A stretch of 64,000 nucleotides of DNA from Paludibacteraceae bacterium (GCA_017625155.1 JAGALP010000003.1:186001-250000), one strand, 5' to 3'. Counted from the first letter of the stretch, positions 1 to 9,006 are shown. Translations and numbers: made by a program. The notes: a model not told the origin generated them from the letters alone.

Positions 1-53
1 ATTAGGTGCTCTGCACCGTCCATTAGTTCGCCTTGCGAGCGTCCATTATCCAC
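1..53. repeat. Micro-repeat insertion in recJ (tccatta family)
   Basis: Short degenerate units related to 'tccatta' and 'gtccattag' lie in frame inside recJ. The same family recurs at 370-489 and 28938-29015. Confidence 0.55.
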
Positions 54-800
54 CAAATACTTTTGCGTGTATGCTTGTGCGAGTTTAAAACCGACACCAC
101 AACCTGAGAGATCTTTGTAAGGGTATGGGCAATCGTGGCGTTTCATGTTCAGCACTGCCACTGCATCGGGCAACTCATCGCCAGGAGTATGGTGATCGCA
201 GACAATTACGTCAATGCCTTTGCTCTTAGCGTATGCCACTTTCTCCACCGCCTTGATACCGCAGTCTAGCGTGATAATCAATCCACACCCTTGCTCCGCA
301 GCATAGTCTATACCCTGTGTAGATACACCATAACCCTCAGTATATCTGTCAGGAATGTAATAATCTATATAGGACGCCGTTCCGCCTATTGGGTATTGGA
401 CGCCCTCTGGGCTATTGGATATTGGCCCATTATCCATTAGCTCGCTTTGCGAGTGTCCCATAGCGGCTCCGCTGCGTCCTATACCCTCCAAAAATCGATG
501 CATTAGCGCCACGGCAGTCGTGCCATCCACGTCGTAATCGCCATAGATAAGAATCTTCTCGCCTTGGGTGATAGCTTGGTGCAAACGTTCTACGGCTTTG
601 TCCATATCCTTCATGAGGAAAGGGTCATGCAGTTTGTCCAATGACGGACGCACGAACGCACGTGCCTCGTCAGCTGTCTGTATGCCACGCACCACCAACA
701 TACGTGCTGCTGCAGAACTGATATTCAGCTCTTTCTCCAACTGCTGTTGCACCTCTTGCTCCACCGCAGTCAAACATCGTATGTTCCAGTTATAATTCAT
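1..800 (-). CDS. recJ: Single-stranded-DNA-specific exonuclease RecJ, N-terminal part (gene runs off the window)
   Basis: RecJ is a DHH-family 5'-3' single-strand exonuclease of recombination and mismatch repair. The translation on the minus strand starts at the ATG at 800 and shows the DHH-family motif GDYDVDGTTA at about residues 87-96 and a CDHHTPG motif further on, both metal-binding signatures. The reading frame is open to base 1, so the C-terminal half lies outside the window. Two stretches look foreign to the family: about residues 104-143 (bases 370-489) and the last visible residues (bases 1-53). Both are built from the short repeat family around 'gtccattatcc' and keep the frame. It is the last visible gene of the nfeD-floA-nitrilase-recJ operon. 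Confidence 0.93.
   Translation of the reverse strand, partial: MNYNWNIRCLTAVEQEVQQQLEKELNISSAAARMLVVRGIQTADEARAFVRPSLDKLHDPFLMKDMDKAVERLHQAITQGEKILIYGDYDVDGTTAVALMHRFLEGIGRSGAAMGHSQSELMDNGPISNSPEGVQYPIGGTASYIDYYIPDRYTEGYGVSTQGIDYAAEQGCGLIITLDCGIKAVEKVAYAKSKGIDVIVCDHHTPGDELPDAVAVLNMKRHDCPYPYKDLSGCGVGFKLAQAYTQKYLVDNGRSQGELMDGAEHL
370..489. repeat. Micro-repeat insertion in recJ, about 120 nt
   Basis: Degenerate 7-8 nt units such as 'ttggata', 'cccatta' and 'tccatta' sit between the recJ segments encoding the DHH domain and the conserved DYYIPDRY stretch, which I expect to be close together in other RecJ proteins. The reading frame is kept, which adds about 40 residues of low-complexity sequence. 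Confidence 0.6.
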
Positions 801-825
801 TTTAATTCTTATTTCGCCTAACGAC

Positions 826-1629
826 TCAAACGATTATCTCAAAACTATCCACATCCTTCCAAAGTGGTAACACCTCGCGGAAATGGTGTAGCGCGTCAAT
901 ATCAAAATCAGCAATCTTAGTGCCTTTCTCATTATCAGCGAACGATACAATCGGCTGCAAACGTGTATCATATGCCACCGAATGGCCGTTGTAATTGAGT
1001 TCATTGTCGTCTGTACCCACCATGTTCACGGCAGCAATATAGCACTGGTTCTCCGTAGCACGAGCAGCCACCAAAGCATCCCAATACTGCACACGCACCT
1101 CTGGCCAGTTTGCCACCACCAGAATCACATCATAATCGCTGCCCGACCGATTACGCGCCCAAGCAGGGAAACGCAAATCGTAGCAAACGAGCAATAGGAA
1201 TTTCACACCCTTATACTCAAAGATATGCCTTTTCTGAGCAGGTTGGAAGAACAAATCTTCTCCGCCGTGAGCATACAAATGGCGTTTGTCCTGAATCTCT
1301 ATCTCCGCATGTGGCTTAATCATAAAACCGCGATTGCGGAGCTTCGTTCGGGTATCGGGAATCGGGCATCGGGGATCGGGCAAACAAATAAACGAACTCA
1401 CAATCGCTACACCACTCTTATCCGCTACTGCTTGCAGGCGGCGGATAATCTCGCCGTCCATCGTTTCTGCCAATTCGGGATGATCCGTGCAAAAGCCCGT
1501 AGCAAACATCTCTGGTAATACCGCCACATCGGCTTTGCCAGCCAATGCAGCGATATGTTCTTCCGCCATGCGCAGATTCGTTTCCTTGTCTGCCCAAGCG
1601 ATGGAGTATTGCAGCAGTGCTACTCTCAT
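826..1629 (-). CDS. Nitrilase-superfamily amidohydrolase (omega-amidase type)
   Basis: The 267-residue product has the carbon-nitrogen hydrolase fold with the Glu-Lys-Cys triad visible: Glu40 in LPEMFATGF, Lys115 in DKRHLY, and Cys149 in LLLVCYDLRFP. This motif set fits YafV/Nit2-like omega-amidases, which deaminate alpha-ketoglutaramate or alpha-ketosuccinamate; the exact substrate is an inference. The start lies 11 nt after the floA stop, so the two genes are surely co-transcribed. Residues about 83-94 are encoded by five 7-nt repeat units (1350-1384), probably in a surface loop before the catalytic Lys, because the triad is intact. Confidence 0.88.
   Translation of the reverse strand: MRVALLQYSIAWADKETNLRMAEEHIAALAGKADVAVLPEMFATGFCTDHPELAETMDGEIIRRLQAVADKSGVAIVSSFICLPDPRCPIPDTRTKLRNRGFMIKPHAEIEIQDKRHLYAHGGEDLFFQPAQKRHIFEYKGVKFLLLVCYDLRFPAWARNRSGSDYDVILVVANWPEVRVQYWDALVAARATENQCYIAAVNMVGTDDNELNYNGHSVAYDTRLQPIVSFADNEKGTKIADFDIDALHHFREVLPLWKDVDSFEIIV
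1350..1384. repeat. Heptamer array, 5 units, inside the nitrilase gene
   Basis: The units are gggtatc, gggaatc, gggcatc, ggggatc and gggcaaa, contiguous and exactly 7 nt each. The metX array at 44480-44507 uses closely related units. Confidence 0.85.
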
Positions 1630-1640
1630 TAGGCAATTGG

Positions 1641-2630
1641 CTATTTCTTCTTGGCTGGCTCGCTAGCAGGCTTACCGATAGCCTCGCGCATAGTAGTATC
1701 CGCTTGGATATTTTGCATACGGTAGTAATCCATAATACCCAAATTACCATTGCGGAATGCATCTGCCATGGCTTGTGGTACAAGTGCCTCTGCCTCAATC
1801 ACTTTCGCACGTGCCTCTTGCGCCTTCGCCTTCATCTCTTGCTCATTAGCAATAGCCATAGCACGACGCTCCTCTGCCTTCGCTTGAGCGATGTTCTTGT
1901 CCGCTTGCGCTTGATCCATCTGCAATTGCGCACCGATGTTTTTACCTACATCAATGTCCGCAATATCAATACTCAAAATCTCGAACGCTGTACCTGCGTC
2001 CAGACCTTTGCTGAGTACCAACTTGGAGATGCTATCTGGGTTCTCCAGCACGAGTTTGTGGCTCTCAGCCGAACCGATAGAAGATACGATACCTTCGCCT
2101 ACGCGAGCTAGCACGGTGTCTTCTCCAGCACCACCGACCAATTGCTTGATGTTCGCACGCACGGTCACACGCGCTTTGGCAATCAACTGAATACCGTCTT
2201 TCGCCACGGCGGTCACAGGTGGAGTATCTATCACGCGAGGGTTAACCGACATCTGCACAGCCTCGAACACATCACGACCTGCCAAATCAATAGCAGTCGC
2301 CATTTGGAAGGAGAGTTGCATATTTGCTTTGCTTGCACTCACCAATGCATGCACCACGCGCTCAATATGTCCGCCCGCGAGGAAGTGCGCTTCTAGTCCG
2401 TCGCGCTTCACGTCGGTCAAACCTGCCTTATGTGCTTCAATCAGGCAGTTCACAATACGTGTTGGTGGCACCTTACGGATACGCATCAAGAAGAGTTGCA
2501 CCAACGATACATGTACGCCACTTACTACTGCATTGATCCACAGCATGAAAGGTACATAGTAGAAGAAAATAATCACGAGGATGGCCATTATTGCCACCAG
2601 TACCCATTGTAAAATTCCAAATGTTTCCAT
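1641..2630 (-). CDS. floA: Flotillin-like protein FloA
   Basis: The 329-residue protein has an N-terminal hydrophobic hairpin (about residues 8-35), an SPFH/band-7 region, and an Ala/Glu/Lys-rich coiled-coil region (about 235-290) with repeated KAKAEERR-type sequence, the usual architecture of bacterial FloA (YqfA). FloA scaffolds membrane microdomains on the cytoplasmic face. It follows an NfeD-family gene, its standard partner. The length matches the family. A 7-nt repeat array occupies the short gap between nfeD and floA. Confidence 0.93.
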   Translation of the reverse strand: METFGILQWVLVAIMAILVIIFFYYVPFMLWINAVVSGVHVSLVQLFLMRIRKVPPTRIVNCLIEAHKAGLTDVKRDGLEAHFLAGGHIERVVHALVSASKANMQLSFQMATAIDLAGRDVFEAVQMSVNPRVIDTPPVTAVAKDGIQLIAKARVTVRANIKQLVGGAGEDTVLARVGEGIVSSIGSAESHKLVLENPDSISKLVLSKGLDAGTAFEILSIDIADIDVGKNIGAQLQMDQAQADKNIAQAKAEERRAMAIANEQEMKAKAQEARAKVIEAEALVPQAMADAFRNGNLGIMDYYRMQNIQADTTMREAIGKPASEPAKKK

Positions 2631-2639
2631 ATTGTTTTA

Positions 2640-2667
2640 GTTTAAAGATTATAGTTTAGAGTTTAAA
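2640..2667. repeat. Heptamer array, 4 units, in the floA leader
   Basis: The units gtttaaa, gattata, gtttaga and gtttaaa run head to tail between nfeD and floA. Confidence 0.75.
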
Positions 2668-2675
2668 GGCTGGAG

Positions 2676-3001
2676 TTATTTCTGCAGCTCTTCCATATGC
2701 TTGCCGGCGGATGGCATATCCACACCACCTTCGATTTTGGTATCAAGTGCCATCTTATCCATAGCTTTGCTCTTGACAAACACCCACACGGCTATGCCGC
2801 AAAGCACCACGCAGCCAGTGTCACATGACCAGCCCACGCCCATAATGCGACTAACTTAACGTAGGCAATCACTACGGCTGCAATCAAACTAGCCAGACCA
2901 AAGATACCTGCTACACCAAAACCGGGCAAAAGAAACATCTCTGCCAACAAGAGTCCAACACCAAAGAGGACAAGAATAATCGTCAAAATCAAATATGTCA
3001 T
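2676..3001 (-). pseudogene. nfeD: NfeD-family membrane protein with a single-base frameshift
   Basis: The frame starting at the ATG at 3001 encodes MTYLILTIILVLFGVGLLLAE and a GFGVAGIFGLASL membrane segment typical of NfeD, but it stops early at 2792. The other frame immediately continues the family sequence (VLCGIAVWVFVKSKAMDKM, then ALDTKIEGGVD) to a stop at 2676. Adding one base near 2805-2812 would join the two parts as GHVTLAALVLCGIAVW. NfeD proteins work with flotillins such as the downstream FloA. The break may be a genuine mutation or an assembly error; the product as read lacks its C-terminal part. Confidence 0.75.
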
Positions 3002-3023
3002 AGCTTCAAATATTTTATGGCCG

Positions 3024-3055
3024 CAAAGGTACAAAAAATAATACATATATGCAAA
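3024..3055 (-). promoter_or_regulatory. Promoter of the nfeD-floA-nitrilase-recJ operon
   Basis: On the minus strand TACCTTTG (3031-3024) is the -7 element, and TTTG of TTTGCATATATG (3055-3052) lies 20 nt upstream as the -33 element, the Bacteroidetes consensus. Confidence 0.8.
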
Positions 3056-3442
3056 ATATACTTAAAAAAAAAGACTTTTGGTGTTGTTTTTTTGTTTATT
3101 AGCATTTGTATTATTTTTGCGTTGAAAAATGCAACAGTAGAGTAGAAACTATATCATAGTGCTAATAGTAGTTATGATGGAGCATTCTTTTTAACTGCTC
3201 AACTTGGATTTATTTTTGGAACACCCCAAAATAACTCTTTAGTAGGCTAACCTATATCAACCTCATAACGCTATAACAAGGCACGAATATATTCGGAATG
3301 GGGCATAGTTGCCCATTGAAATGTGTAGCATTTGGTTAATACAATCTTTCTAAACGTAGATGTCTAGGACAAAATAAGGTGCTTAAGTTATCAGGCGAAG
3401 ATACTCTGTTGTGGAGTTTGGTATAATACTGAGTAGGGCGGT
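3056..3442. other. Intergenic region with a possible gene remnant
   Basis: This 387-nt stretch holds no intact gene. A weak plus-strand promoter-like pair (TTTG at 3091, TATTTTTG at 3112) precedes a short open stretch at 3146-3250 that reads like the end of a membrane barrel protein. Nothing recognisable lies between 3251 and 3442. Confidence 0.5.
3146..3250 (+). pseudogene. Possible C-terminal fragment of an outer-membrane protein
   Basis: The frame reads ANSSYDGAFFLTAQLGF followed by IFGTPQNNSLVG and a stop. The alternating aromatic and hydrophobic residues resemble terminal beta-strands of a barrel. There is a stop codon just upstream and no start codon, so it can only be a remnant. The identity is a guess. 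Confidence 0.25.
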
Positions 3443-4177
3443 TCAATGGGGGCAGAATCGTATATTGAAGAGCTTGTCAATATGCCCGCTATGAATCATC
3501 TCTGGAGTAGGGAGATGGTGCATGGTGGGCGAGTCGATGAGCGCAATCGTGTCGCATAGCGACTGGGCAATATCCAGTTCGTGGGTGGAGAACATGATGC
3601 ACTTGTTGTCCTGATGCGCTAAATCAGCCAGCAAATGGCATAGTTCATATCGGTTAGGCATGTCCAAAAACGAAGTGGGTTCATCGAGCAAGATGATAGG
3701 CGTCTGTTGAGCCAATGCGCGGGCAATCATCACGCGCTGACACTCGCCATCCGACATCTTATCCATGGTGCGGAAGGCATAAGACGCCATGCCTACTTTC
3801 TCAAGCGACTGCATGACAATGGTCTCGTCTTCGGGTTGCATACGACCAATCCAATTGGTGTAGGGTGCCCTGCCAAGAGCTACCACATCCCGGCACGAGA
3901 GATTAGCGATGCGGATACGTTCGGTAGTCACGAAAGCCACCTGTTGCGCAAGTTGCTGAGGAGTAATCTGCTGAATGTCAATGCCGTTGATAAGAACAGA
4001 ACCATGCTTGAGCGGTTCAGAACCAACGATAGCACGCAGCAATGTGGATTTGCCTGTACCATTGCGACCAATGAGCGCAGTCGTTGTACCACAAGTGAAA
4101 GTGGTGGATACATTGTCTAATAGCAGGTGCTGGCTATCGTATCCTAATGCTATATTTCTTAATTCAATCATATTCAA
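3443..4177 (-). CDS. btuD: ABC transporter ATPase for cobalamin uptake
   Basis: The 244-residue protein is the ATPase of a FecE/BtuD-type importer. Walker A is GRNGTGKST (residues 37-45), the signature motif is MSDGECQRV in place of the usual LSGGQ form, and Walker B is IILLDEPTSFLD. It is the last gene of the riboswitch-led btu operon, 33 nt after the permease. The family also serves iron-siderophore uptake; the B12 assignment comes from the cobalamin riboswitch and neighbours. Confidence 0.88.
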   Translation of the reverse strand: MNMIELRNIALGYDSQHLLLDNVSTTFTCGTTTALIGRNGTGKSTLLRAIVGSEPLKHGSVLINGIDIQQITPQQLAQQVAFVTTERIRIANLSCRDVVALGRAPYTNWIGRMQPEDETIVMQSLEKVGMASYAFRTMDKMSDGECQRVMIARALAQQTPIILLDEPTSFLDMPNRYELCHLLADLAHQDNKCIMFSTHELDIAQSLCDTIALIDSPTMHHLPTPEMIHSGHIDKLFNIRFCPH

Positions 4178-4210
4178 TTTTATCTCCCTTCCTTTTAGGG
4201 AGGGGTAGGC

Positions 4211-5215
4211 TTATACTATAGATTTATTGCGAATAACGACCCAAATGACGATTGGGATACCGAGTAGGGCGGTGATGGTGTTGATAGGCAGTGTGAGCCA
4301 TTTGGAGATAATATCGCAGCCGAGCAAGATAACTGCTCCACACAAGGCAGTAGCAGGCAGTAGGATACGATGGTCGGCATTGCAGAAGAGCATGCGAGCA
4401 ATATGCGGAATAGCCAAGCCCACAAAGCCAATAGGACCGCAAAAAGCAGTCACAGTACCCGCCAACAGGGTGGTGGAGAGGAATATCAGATAGCGCGAAC
4501 GGCGGACATTCAATCCCATAGTGCGAGCGTATTGTTCGCCGAGAAGGAGCAAGTTCAGTGGTTTGATTACTGCCACTGAAACGACCAAACCAATCAATAC
4601 CGCAGGCAGTAAGAGCATGAGTTGGCTACTCGTGACATCGCCCAACGAACCCATTGTCCAGATAACAAAGGATTTGAGCGCTTCTTCGTTGCTCAAATAT
4701 TGTAGAATCTGCACTACTGCACTCACGCCCGAAGAAATCATCATACCTAGAATAAGGATGACCATAATGTCTTTGATTCGGATGCTGACGGAAGCTACAA
4801 AAGCGAGAATCAATGCCGCGCCTAACCACGCAGCACCCGCGGTGCCGATAGACGACAAGGTACTATTGGTTGCTACACCCAACAATGGCATACCCAAAAT
4901 AAAGATAGCCACACCTAGACTGGCACCCGAACTGATACCCAACACATAGGGGCCTGCCAATGGGTTGCGGAAGAGGGTCTGCATCTGCAAACCGCTAACC
5001 GATAGTGCTATACCCGCCAATACTGCCACAATGGCTTTGACGAGGCGGATATCGAGCACGATAAGGCGTGTGGAGGCATCCACATCTCCGCCAAATAGTG
5101 CACCCAAAATATCGCGAAGCGGGATATGAACAGAGCCGATGAGCAGGTCAAGTATAAACAGAATGACCAGCAGGAGCGATAAGATTACAAATAATATGGT
5201 AGAATGACGCTGCAT
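4211..5215 (-). CDS. btuC: FecCD-family permease for cobalamin uptake
   Basis: The 334-residue protein is hydrophobic throughout, with about ten predicted membrane helices, and carries the family motif ALSVSGLQMQTLFRNPLAGPY near residues 66-86. It would form the inner-membrane channel with the ATPase encoded downstream, receiving B12 from the binding protein encoded 12 nt upstream. Length and order match BtuC/FecD proteins. Substrate is inferred from the operon's riboswitch. Confidence 0.9.
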   Translation of the reverse strand: MQRHSTILFVILSLLLVILFILDLLIGSVHIPLRDILGALFGGDVDASTRLIVLDIRLVKAIVAVLAGIALSVSGLQMQTLFRNPLAGPYVLGISSGASLGVAIFILGMPLLGVATNSTLSSIGTAGAAWLGAALILAFVASVSIRIKDIMVILILGMMISSGVSAVVQILQYLSNEEALKSFVIWTMGSLGDVTSSQLMLLLPAVLIGLVVSVAVIKPLNLLLLGEQYARTMGLNVRRSRYLIFLSTTLLAGTVTAFCGPIGFVGLAIPHIARMLFCNADHRILLPATALCGAVILLGCDIISKWLTLPINTITALLGIPIVIWVVIRNKSIV

Positions 5216-5227
5216 GTTATAAAAGTT

Positions 5228-6376
5228 TTAAGGGTTGGGGAGTTTTCTATAATAAACGAACTCTTTGTCTGATTCTAATTCAGGATGAAAAATCTTGATT
5301 AAATCGCGCAAAATGACATCTGGATGCACTACGCCCGACTCCCAATAGTCGTTGCCTCCACCAGTGACTCTGCGTTTGTCGCAATTGTACACTTCGCCCC
5401 GTTGCACGCAAGGCATATGGGCGAACTTAGGGAACTGGCGACACAAATCGTCCACAGAATTGACATTGCCCACATTAATCCATACATCGGCTTGGGTAGT
5501 CAGTAATGCCGCCTCCTCCATATCGATTGGCAAAGAGTGGTTAGAGGTGTTTTTCTTATAAATATAATCGCCTCCTGCATCTGCAATCAGTCGTGCTACA
5601 TAGCTGGTGGCGGAAGCCATAAACCACGAGTCGGCGTATGGTGTGTTGATCATTACTTTGGGAGTGGGAGTTTGGGCTGAAGCGGCTAAAGACTTAAGAT
5701 GCTCGTAGCGTTTTGGCACTTCAGAAAAATAAGTGATGCCGTGCTTTCGGCAACCAACAATCTCAGCAATGGCAATAAGCCATTCGGTCTTTCCTAAAGG
5801 ATCTTCTTCTACATACTCGCCAATATACATATACGGAATACCTAATTCATCGAGTTTAGACTCCATGACACATGCACCCGTTACACCAAAGAGAAGTACA
5901 ATATCAGGTTGTTGCGCCACGAGAAGTTCGAAATTCATATTACCGTCATACCCCACATCGGGGATAGTATGTTGATTAGCCACAATATAGGGGTTGGTGA
6001 TGAAATCCTTGCCCGACACGCCCACTACGCTCTCTATAGCTCCTATGGCATCAAGCATGGCGATATGGCTGGATGACATGCACACCACTCGCTTAGCATC
6101 GCCTTGCAGCACTTGACCACGGAAACCATCGGGCGCTTTCTCGCCTCCACGAGCGATAAAGAGCATTGTCTCTACATCGTTGGCACTTTGCCACGGATTA
6201 GTCACTCGGATGATGGTGCTCTGCTTGCCCTCTGCACCGACAATGCGAAAACCTGTGGCGTATGTGGGGGTGTAAACCGCCATGTTGTAGTCTTCTATAT
6301 TGCTAGATGAAGTACACGAACATGTGCCCCAAAGGATGGCGCAGAGAATCAAAAGATGTGTTAATTGCTTCATCAT
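5228..6376 (-). CDS. btuF: Cobalamin-binding periplasmic lipoprotein
   Basis: The 382-residue protein begins with a lipoprotein signal (hydrophobic run, then Cys near residue 21) and has the two-lobed substrate-binding fold of class III ABC importers: VVCMSSSHIAMLDAIGA near the N-lobe and QQPDIVLLFG before the linker helix. It would pass B12 from the outer-membrane receptor to BtuCD. Its ATG overlaps the preceding stop codon by one base (TAATG), suggesting translational coupling with the upstream surface lipoprotein. Confidence 0.85.
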   Translation of the reverse strand: MMKQLTHLLILCAILWGTCSCTSSSNIEDYNMAVYTPTYATGFRIVGAEGKQSTIIRVTNPWQSANDVETMLFIARGGEKAPDGFRGQVLQGDAKRVVCMSSSHIAMLDAIGAIESVVGVSGKDFITNPYIVANQHTIPDVGYDGNMNFELLVAQQPDIVLLFGVTGACVMESKLDELGIPYMYIGEYVEEDPLGKTEWLIAIAEIVGCRKHGITYFSEVPKRYEHLKSLAASAQTPTPKVMINTPYADSWFMASATSYVARLIADAGGDYIYKKNTSNHSLPIDMEEAALLTTQADVWINVGNVNSVDDLCRQFPKFAHMPCVQRGEVYNCDKRRVTGGGNDYWESGVVHPDVILRDLIKIFHPELESDKEFVYYRKLPNP

Positions 6377-7614
6377 TAGTATTCTTCAATATTCAAATCG
6401 CGCGCATGAGAAACCTCGGTGGAGATCTCGCCTATCCATCCGCATTGTTGTTGTACGCCCGTATAGACACGCACGAAGTCGGCACAGGGCAACTTGGCTG
6501 GTTTGCCGTCGGCAGTAACCGCCCAATCTATATCAAACGAACAGCGGCTGACACTGTCGTTGGGATGATTATCGGCATAACCAAAGTCGTATGGCTGGAG
6601 TACCCACATATTGCCTTTGCCATTTTTGTCTACAGCGTTATTGGGCAAACGAGTACCCGAGAAAGTGAGCGTAGAGTCGGTGCGCCAAAGCGGGAAGTAG
6701 TCTTGCGTATGGAAAGTGTTCTTATACATATACCCCTGCTCGCCTTGATTATTCTTCCATAGTATATATGTGGTGTCAGAGAGCGAGTTTTTTGTGTCTG
6801 CTTGTGGTGTATGCTCGGCAGGTGTACGATGGTAGGTAAGAGCATATTGGTGGATTGTAGCAGGATTGGTATATTCGCTGCCTGCGAGTTCATAGAATGG
6901 GTCATCGGGCAGGCCGTTCTGGTTAATATCTATACTGACCATCACAATACCTGGTTCGCTACTTCCGTTGCGGTTGCCTGCTGAAGCATAGAACGCGTTG
7001 CCTTCTACGGTGAAATCGGGCAAATTAGGAGCATTCACTACAGAGTGGTCGAAAGCAAAAGTTACATATCCGCCCCAACCACCGAGCGAGATTAGACTGC
7101 GATTGGTGCCTGCGATGGCATCTTCTGCCTTTCGAAGCATGGCTTGATAAGTGTCGCCATCTTCGTATTCTGGCATGGTGTTGATAAACTGTCCTGGTGC
7201 AGGATTATACTCTAACACCTTAGAAATATACGGTGAATAGGCAACTTCTTCGTCGAAGACGACAATGGTAGTATTGTGTAGTATTGTGTAGGATGGTGTA
7301 GGATTGTTGATTTCCAATTGTAAATTATACGTGCCTGCCTCTGCTTGACAGAAAATTAGGTCGCGTTCGGTACTAATTACCTTATCCCCCATTCGCCATG
7401 CATAGTGCTCACCCTCATACTCAGGATGAAGGATAAGCGTGCGCATACGCTCAATAGTATAGGTGTCATCTATACCAAGGCCGACCATCGGTGTTTCGGG
7501 TTGCTCGCAACTAACGATAGATAAAGCACATATGAGCAGGGATATCACCCGTGCGCACAGACCACTTGCGTTTGCCTTCGCGTGAATAGCAATGTAATTG
7601 ACCACTTGAGACAT
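6376..7614 (-). CDS. PKD-like surface lipoprotein of the B12 uptake operon
   Basis: The mature part carries a PKD-like N-terminal region (YAWRMGDKVISTE, then EAGTYNLQLEI) and a larger domain with FVTFAFDHS-type and GIVMVSIDINQNGLPDDPFYEL motifs that I associate with surface proteins beside btuG in Bacteroidales; it may correspond to the B12-binding BtuH class, which I cannot confirm. A lipoprotein signal ends at the Cys of ALSIVSC. The start is uncertain: the ATG at 7614 gives a complete signal with basic residues but overlaps btuG by 104 nt; a GTG at 7548 would shorten the overlap to 38 nt but leave no basic residue. Four 10-nt repeats lie inside the gene. Confidence 0.75.
   Translation of the reverse strand: MSQVVNYIAIHAKANASGLCARVISLLICALSIVSCEQPETPMVGLGIDDTYTIERMRTLILHPEYEGEHYAWRMGDKVISTERDLIFCQAEAGTYNLQLEINNPTPSYTILHNTTIVVFDEEVAYSPYISKVLEYNPAPGQFINTMPEYEDGDTYQAMLRKAEDAIAGTNRSLISLGGWGGYVTFAFDHSVVNAPNLPDFTVEGNAFYASAGNRNGSSEPGIVMVSIDINQNGLPDDPFYELAGSEYTNPATIHQYALTYHRTPAEHTPQADTKNSLSDTTYILWKNNQGEQGYMYKNTFHTQDYFPLWRTDSTLTFSGTRLPNNAVDKNGKGNMWVLQPYDFGYADNHPNDSVSRCSFDIDWAVTADGKPAKLPCADFVRVYTGVQQQCGWIGEISTEVSHARDLNIEEY
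7268..7307. repeat. Decamer array, 4 units, inside the PKD-like lipoprotein gene
   Basis: The units gtagtattgt (twice), gtaggatggt and gtaggattgt are contiguous and encode the PTPSYTILHNTTI stretch between the PKD-like and main domains. Confidence 0.85.
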
Positions 7615-8731
7615 AGTTTTTAGCATCTGTAATATATATATCGCCATTATAAGGATTGACTTGTATGCCGTATGGAATCTTGATGTTTTTCTCAGTTTTA
7701 TCGGTGATAAAAGAGCGGATATTGGATGTCGGATATTGGATATTGAGGACACCATACGTGATAGTGTTGGACATTGTCTGCTCGTTCCAATGCGAACCGT
7801 AGTAGTACATGCTATCGCCAAAAATCACCATTTCGCTTACTGCTGGAGCATTGGCTATGGGCAATTGGCTATTGGTTGCGGGCGATAAACATATTAGTTG
7901 TGGTTGCACCTCTTTGTGGTCACCGCGGGAAGTAATCCAAAGGTGGTTGTACTGGTCTTTGCGCAAGCGATGGGGATTGAGGCATACGGGTATTTTTTGT
8001 ACTTGACGGAAATCTTTGAGGGAAATGATTGACATGGTAGAATCGTAGTCTGGTGCCCTATAACCACCAGAATTTACCACATAAATATGCTCATTGTTAA
8101 CGATCAATTCCTCAGGTTGATAACCCACAGTCACTTTGCGAGTGATTTCCAATGTAGCAGTATCCACTTCGAAGACTGCCCCTAATTGGGCGTTGGGGTC
8201 GATACTAATAGGACCTACATACGAACTGACATATGCTTTCCCCTCGTGAAAACAGATGTATCGACAATTAGGTATATCCACTTGGCCGATACGGCGACAG
8301 GTACGGGCATCCATCACTTCTACTTTGTGCGAGCAGTTGATGACTGCATAAAGTCGGTTGCCATATATCTGAATATCATTGCCTACATCGCCTAATTCCT
8401 TTATCACATTCGGATTGCGCTCGCCATAGATATTGCGAATATAACAACCGTTGCAGAAATCAAGGTAATCAATAGTAGCTTTATTGCTACCCATATTCCC
8501 CTCGTTGAGTAGGTACATACCAATGGGTTCGTTAGGTGCAAAACTGCTCAATTCTCTCGGTTCCATCGGCAAGACCTCATACTCAGATGGGTAGGTAATT
8601 TCATCGCTACGACAGGAGGTCAGCAGCAAAACAGCAGATGCTATCATGCATAGCAACAAACTACGCTTGATACTTTTATCAAGCATATACGCGTTGGCGT
8701 ACCTACAATCATATGGAAAACTACTTGTCAT
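7511..8731 (-). CDS. btuG: BtuG-like B12-capturing surface lipoprotein (beta-propeller)
   Basis: The 406-residue protein has a lipoprotein signal (LLLCMIASAVLLLTSC) and repeated four-strand blades (for example VGNDIQIYGNRLYAVIN and VGYQPEELIVNNEHIYVVN), as in BtuG, the seven-bladed propeller that captures B12 and hands it to BtuB. It is the first gene after a cobalamin riboswitch. I keep the ATG at 8731 because the sequence just before it matches the sequence just before the btuB start, although the ATG at 8686 gives a shorter, more typical signal peptide. Two heptamer arrays lie inside (7717-7744 and 7852-7886), probably in loops between blades. Confidence 0.8.
   Translation of the reverse strand: MTSSFPYDCRYANAYMLDKSIKRSLLLCMIASAVLLLTSCRSDEITYPSEYEVLPMEPRELSSFAPNEPIGMYLLNEGNMGSNKATIDYLDFCNGCYIRNIYGERNPNVIKELGDVGNDIQIYGNRLYAVINCSHKVEVMDARTCRRIGQVDIPNCRYICFHEGKAYVSSYVGPISIDPNAQLGAVFEVDTATLEITRKVTVGYQPEELIVNNEHIYVVNSGGYRAPDYDSTMSIISLKDFRQVQKIPVCLNPHRLRKDQYNHLWITSRGDHKEVQPQLICLSPATNSQLPIANAPAVSEMVIFGDSMYYYGSHWNEQTMSNTITYGVLNIQYPTSNIRSFITDKTEKNIKIPYGIQVNPYNGDIYITDAKNYVSSGQLHCYSREGKRKWSVRTGDIPAHMCFIYR
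7717..7744. repeat. Heptamer array, 4 units, inside btuG-like gene
   Basis: The units are ggatatt, ggatgtc, ggatatt and ggatatt, in frame, encoding part of LNIQYPTSNIRSF. Confidence 0.85.
7852..7886. repeat. Heptamer array, 5 units, inside btuG-like gene
   Basis: The units tggctat, gggcaat, tggctat, tggttgc and gggcgat encode the LSPATNSQLPIANA stretch. Confidence 0.85.
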
Positions 8732-8763
8732 GTCTAAGCCCTATTCCTCGAGAGCGTTCAACT

Positions 8764-8806
8764 TCGGGGTCCCCGACGAGCCTCGTGGGCGAGTGGGGAT
8801 GCCCTT
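8764..8806. repeat. Insertion block at the riboswitch 3' side
   Basis: The block cggggtccccgacgagcc...gggcgagtgggg is absent from the btuB riboswitch and occurs again at 8971-9006; a degraded relative lies near 53725-53765. Confidence 0.7.
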
Positions 8807-8860
8807 ATGCATGCAGCAGGTCTTCTGACTTATTGCTCGTTTGCTTAGCCTTCCCAGCTT

Positions 8861-8888
8861 GTCAGTTGATAGTTGACAATTGACAGTT
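8861..8888. repeat. Heptamer array, 4 units, inside the riboswitch
   Basis: The units gtcagtt, gatagtt, gacaatt and gacagtt extend a peripheral arm of the aptamer. The same units occur in topA, thrA, rnr and ybeY. Confidence 0.85.
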
Positions 8889-8970
8889 AGCCAGTGACTT
8901 AGATACGAAGCAAACGATTTTGCAAATCACAGCAGCGGGTCTGTGCAGGAATCTCACCTGCTTCCCTTAA

Positions 8971-9006
8971 GCGGGGTCCCCGACGAGCCATGTGGGCGAG
9001 TGGGGT
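8971..9006. repeat. Insertion block at the riboswitch 5' side
   Basis: A second copy of the cggggtccccgacgagcc block lies just upstream of the aptamer core. Confidence 0.7.
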
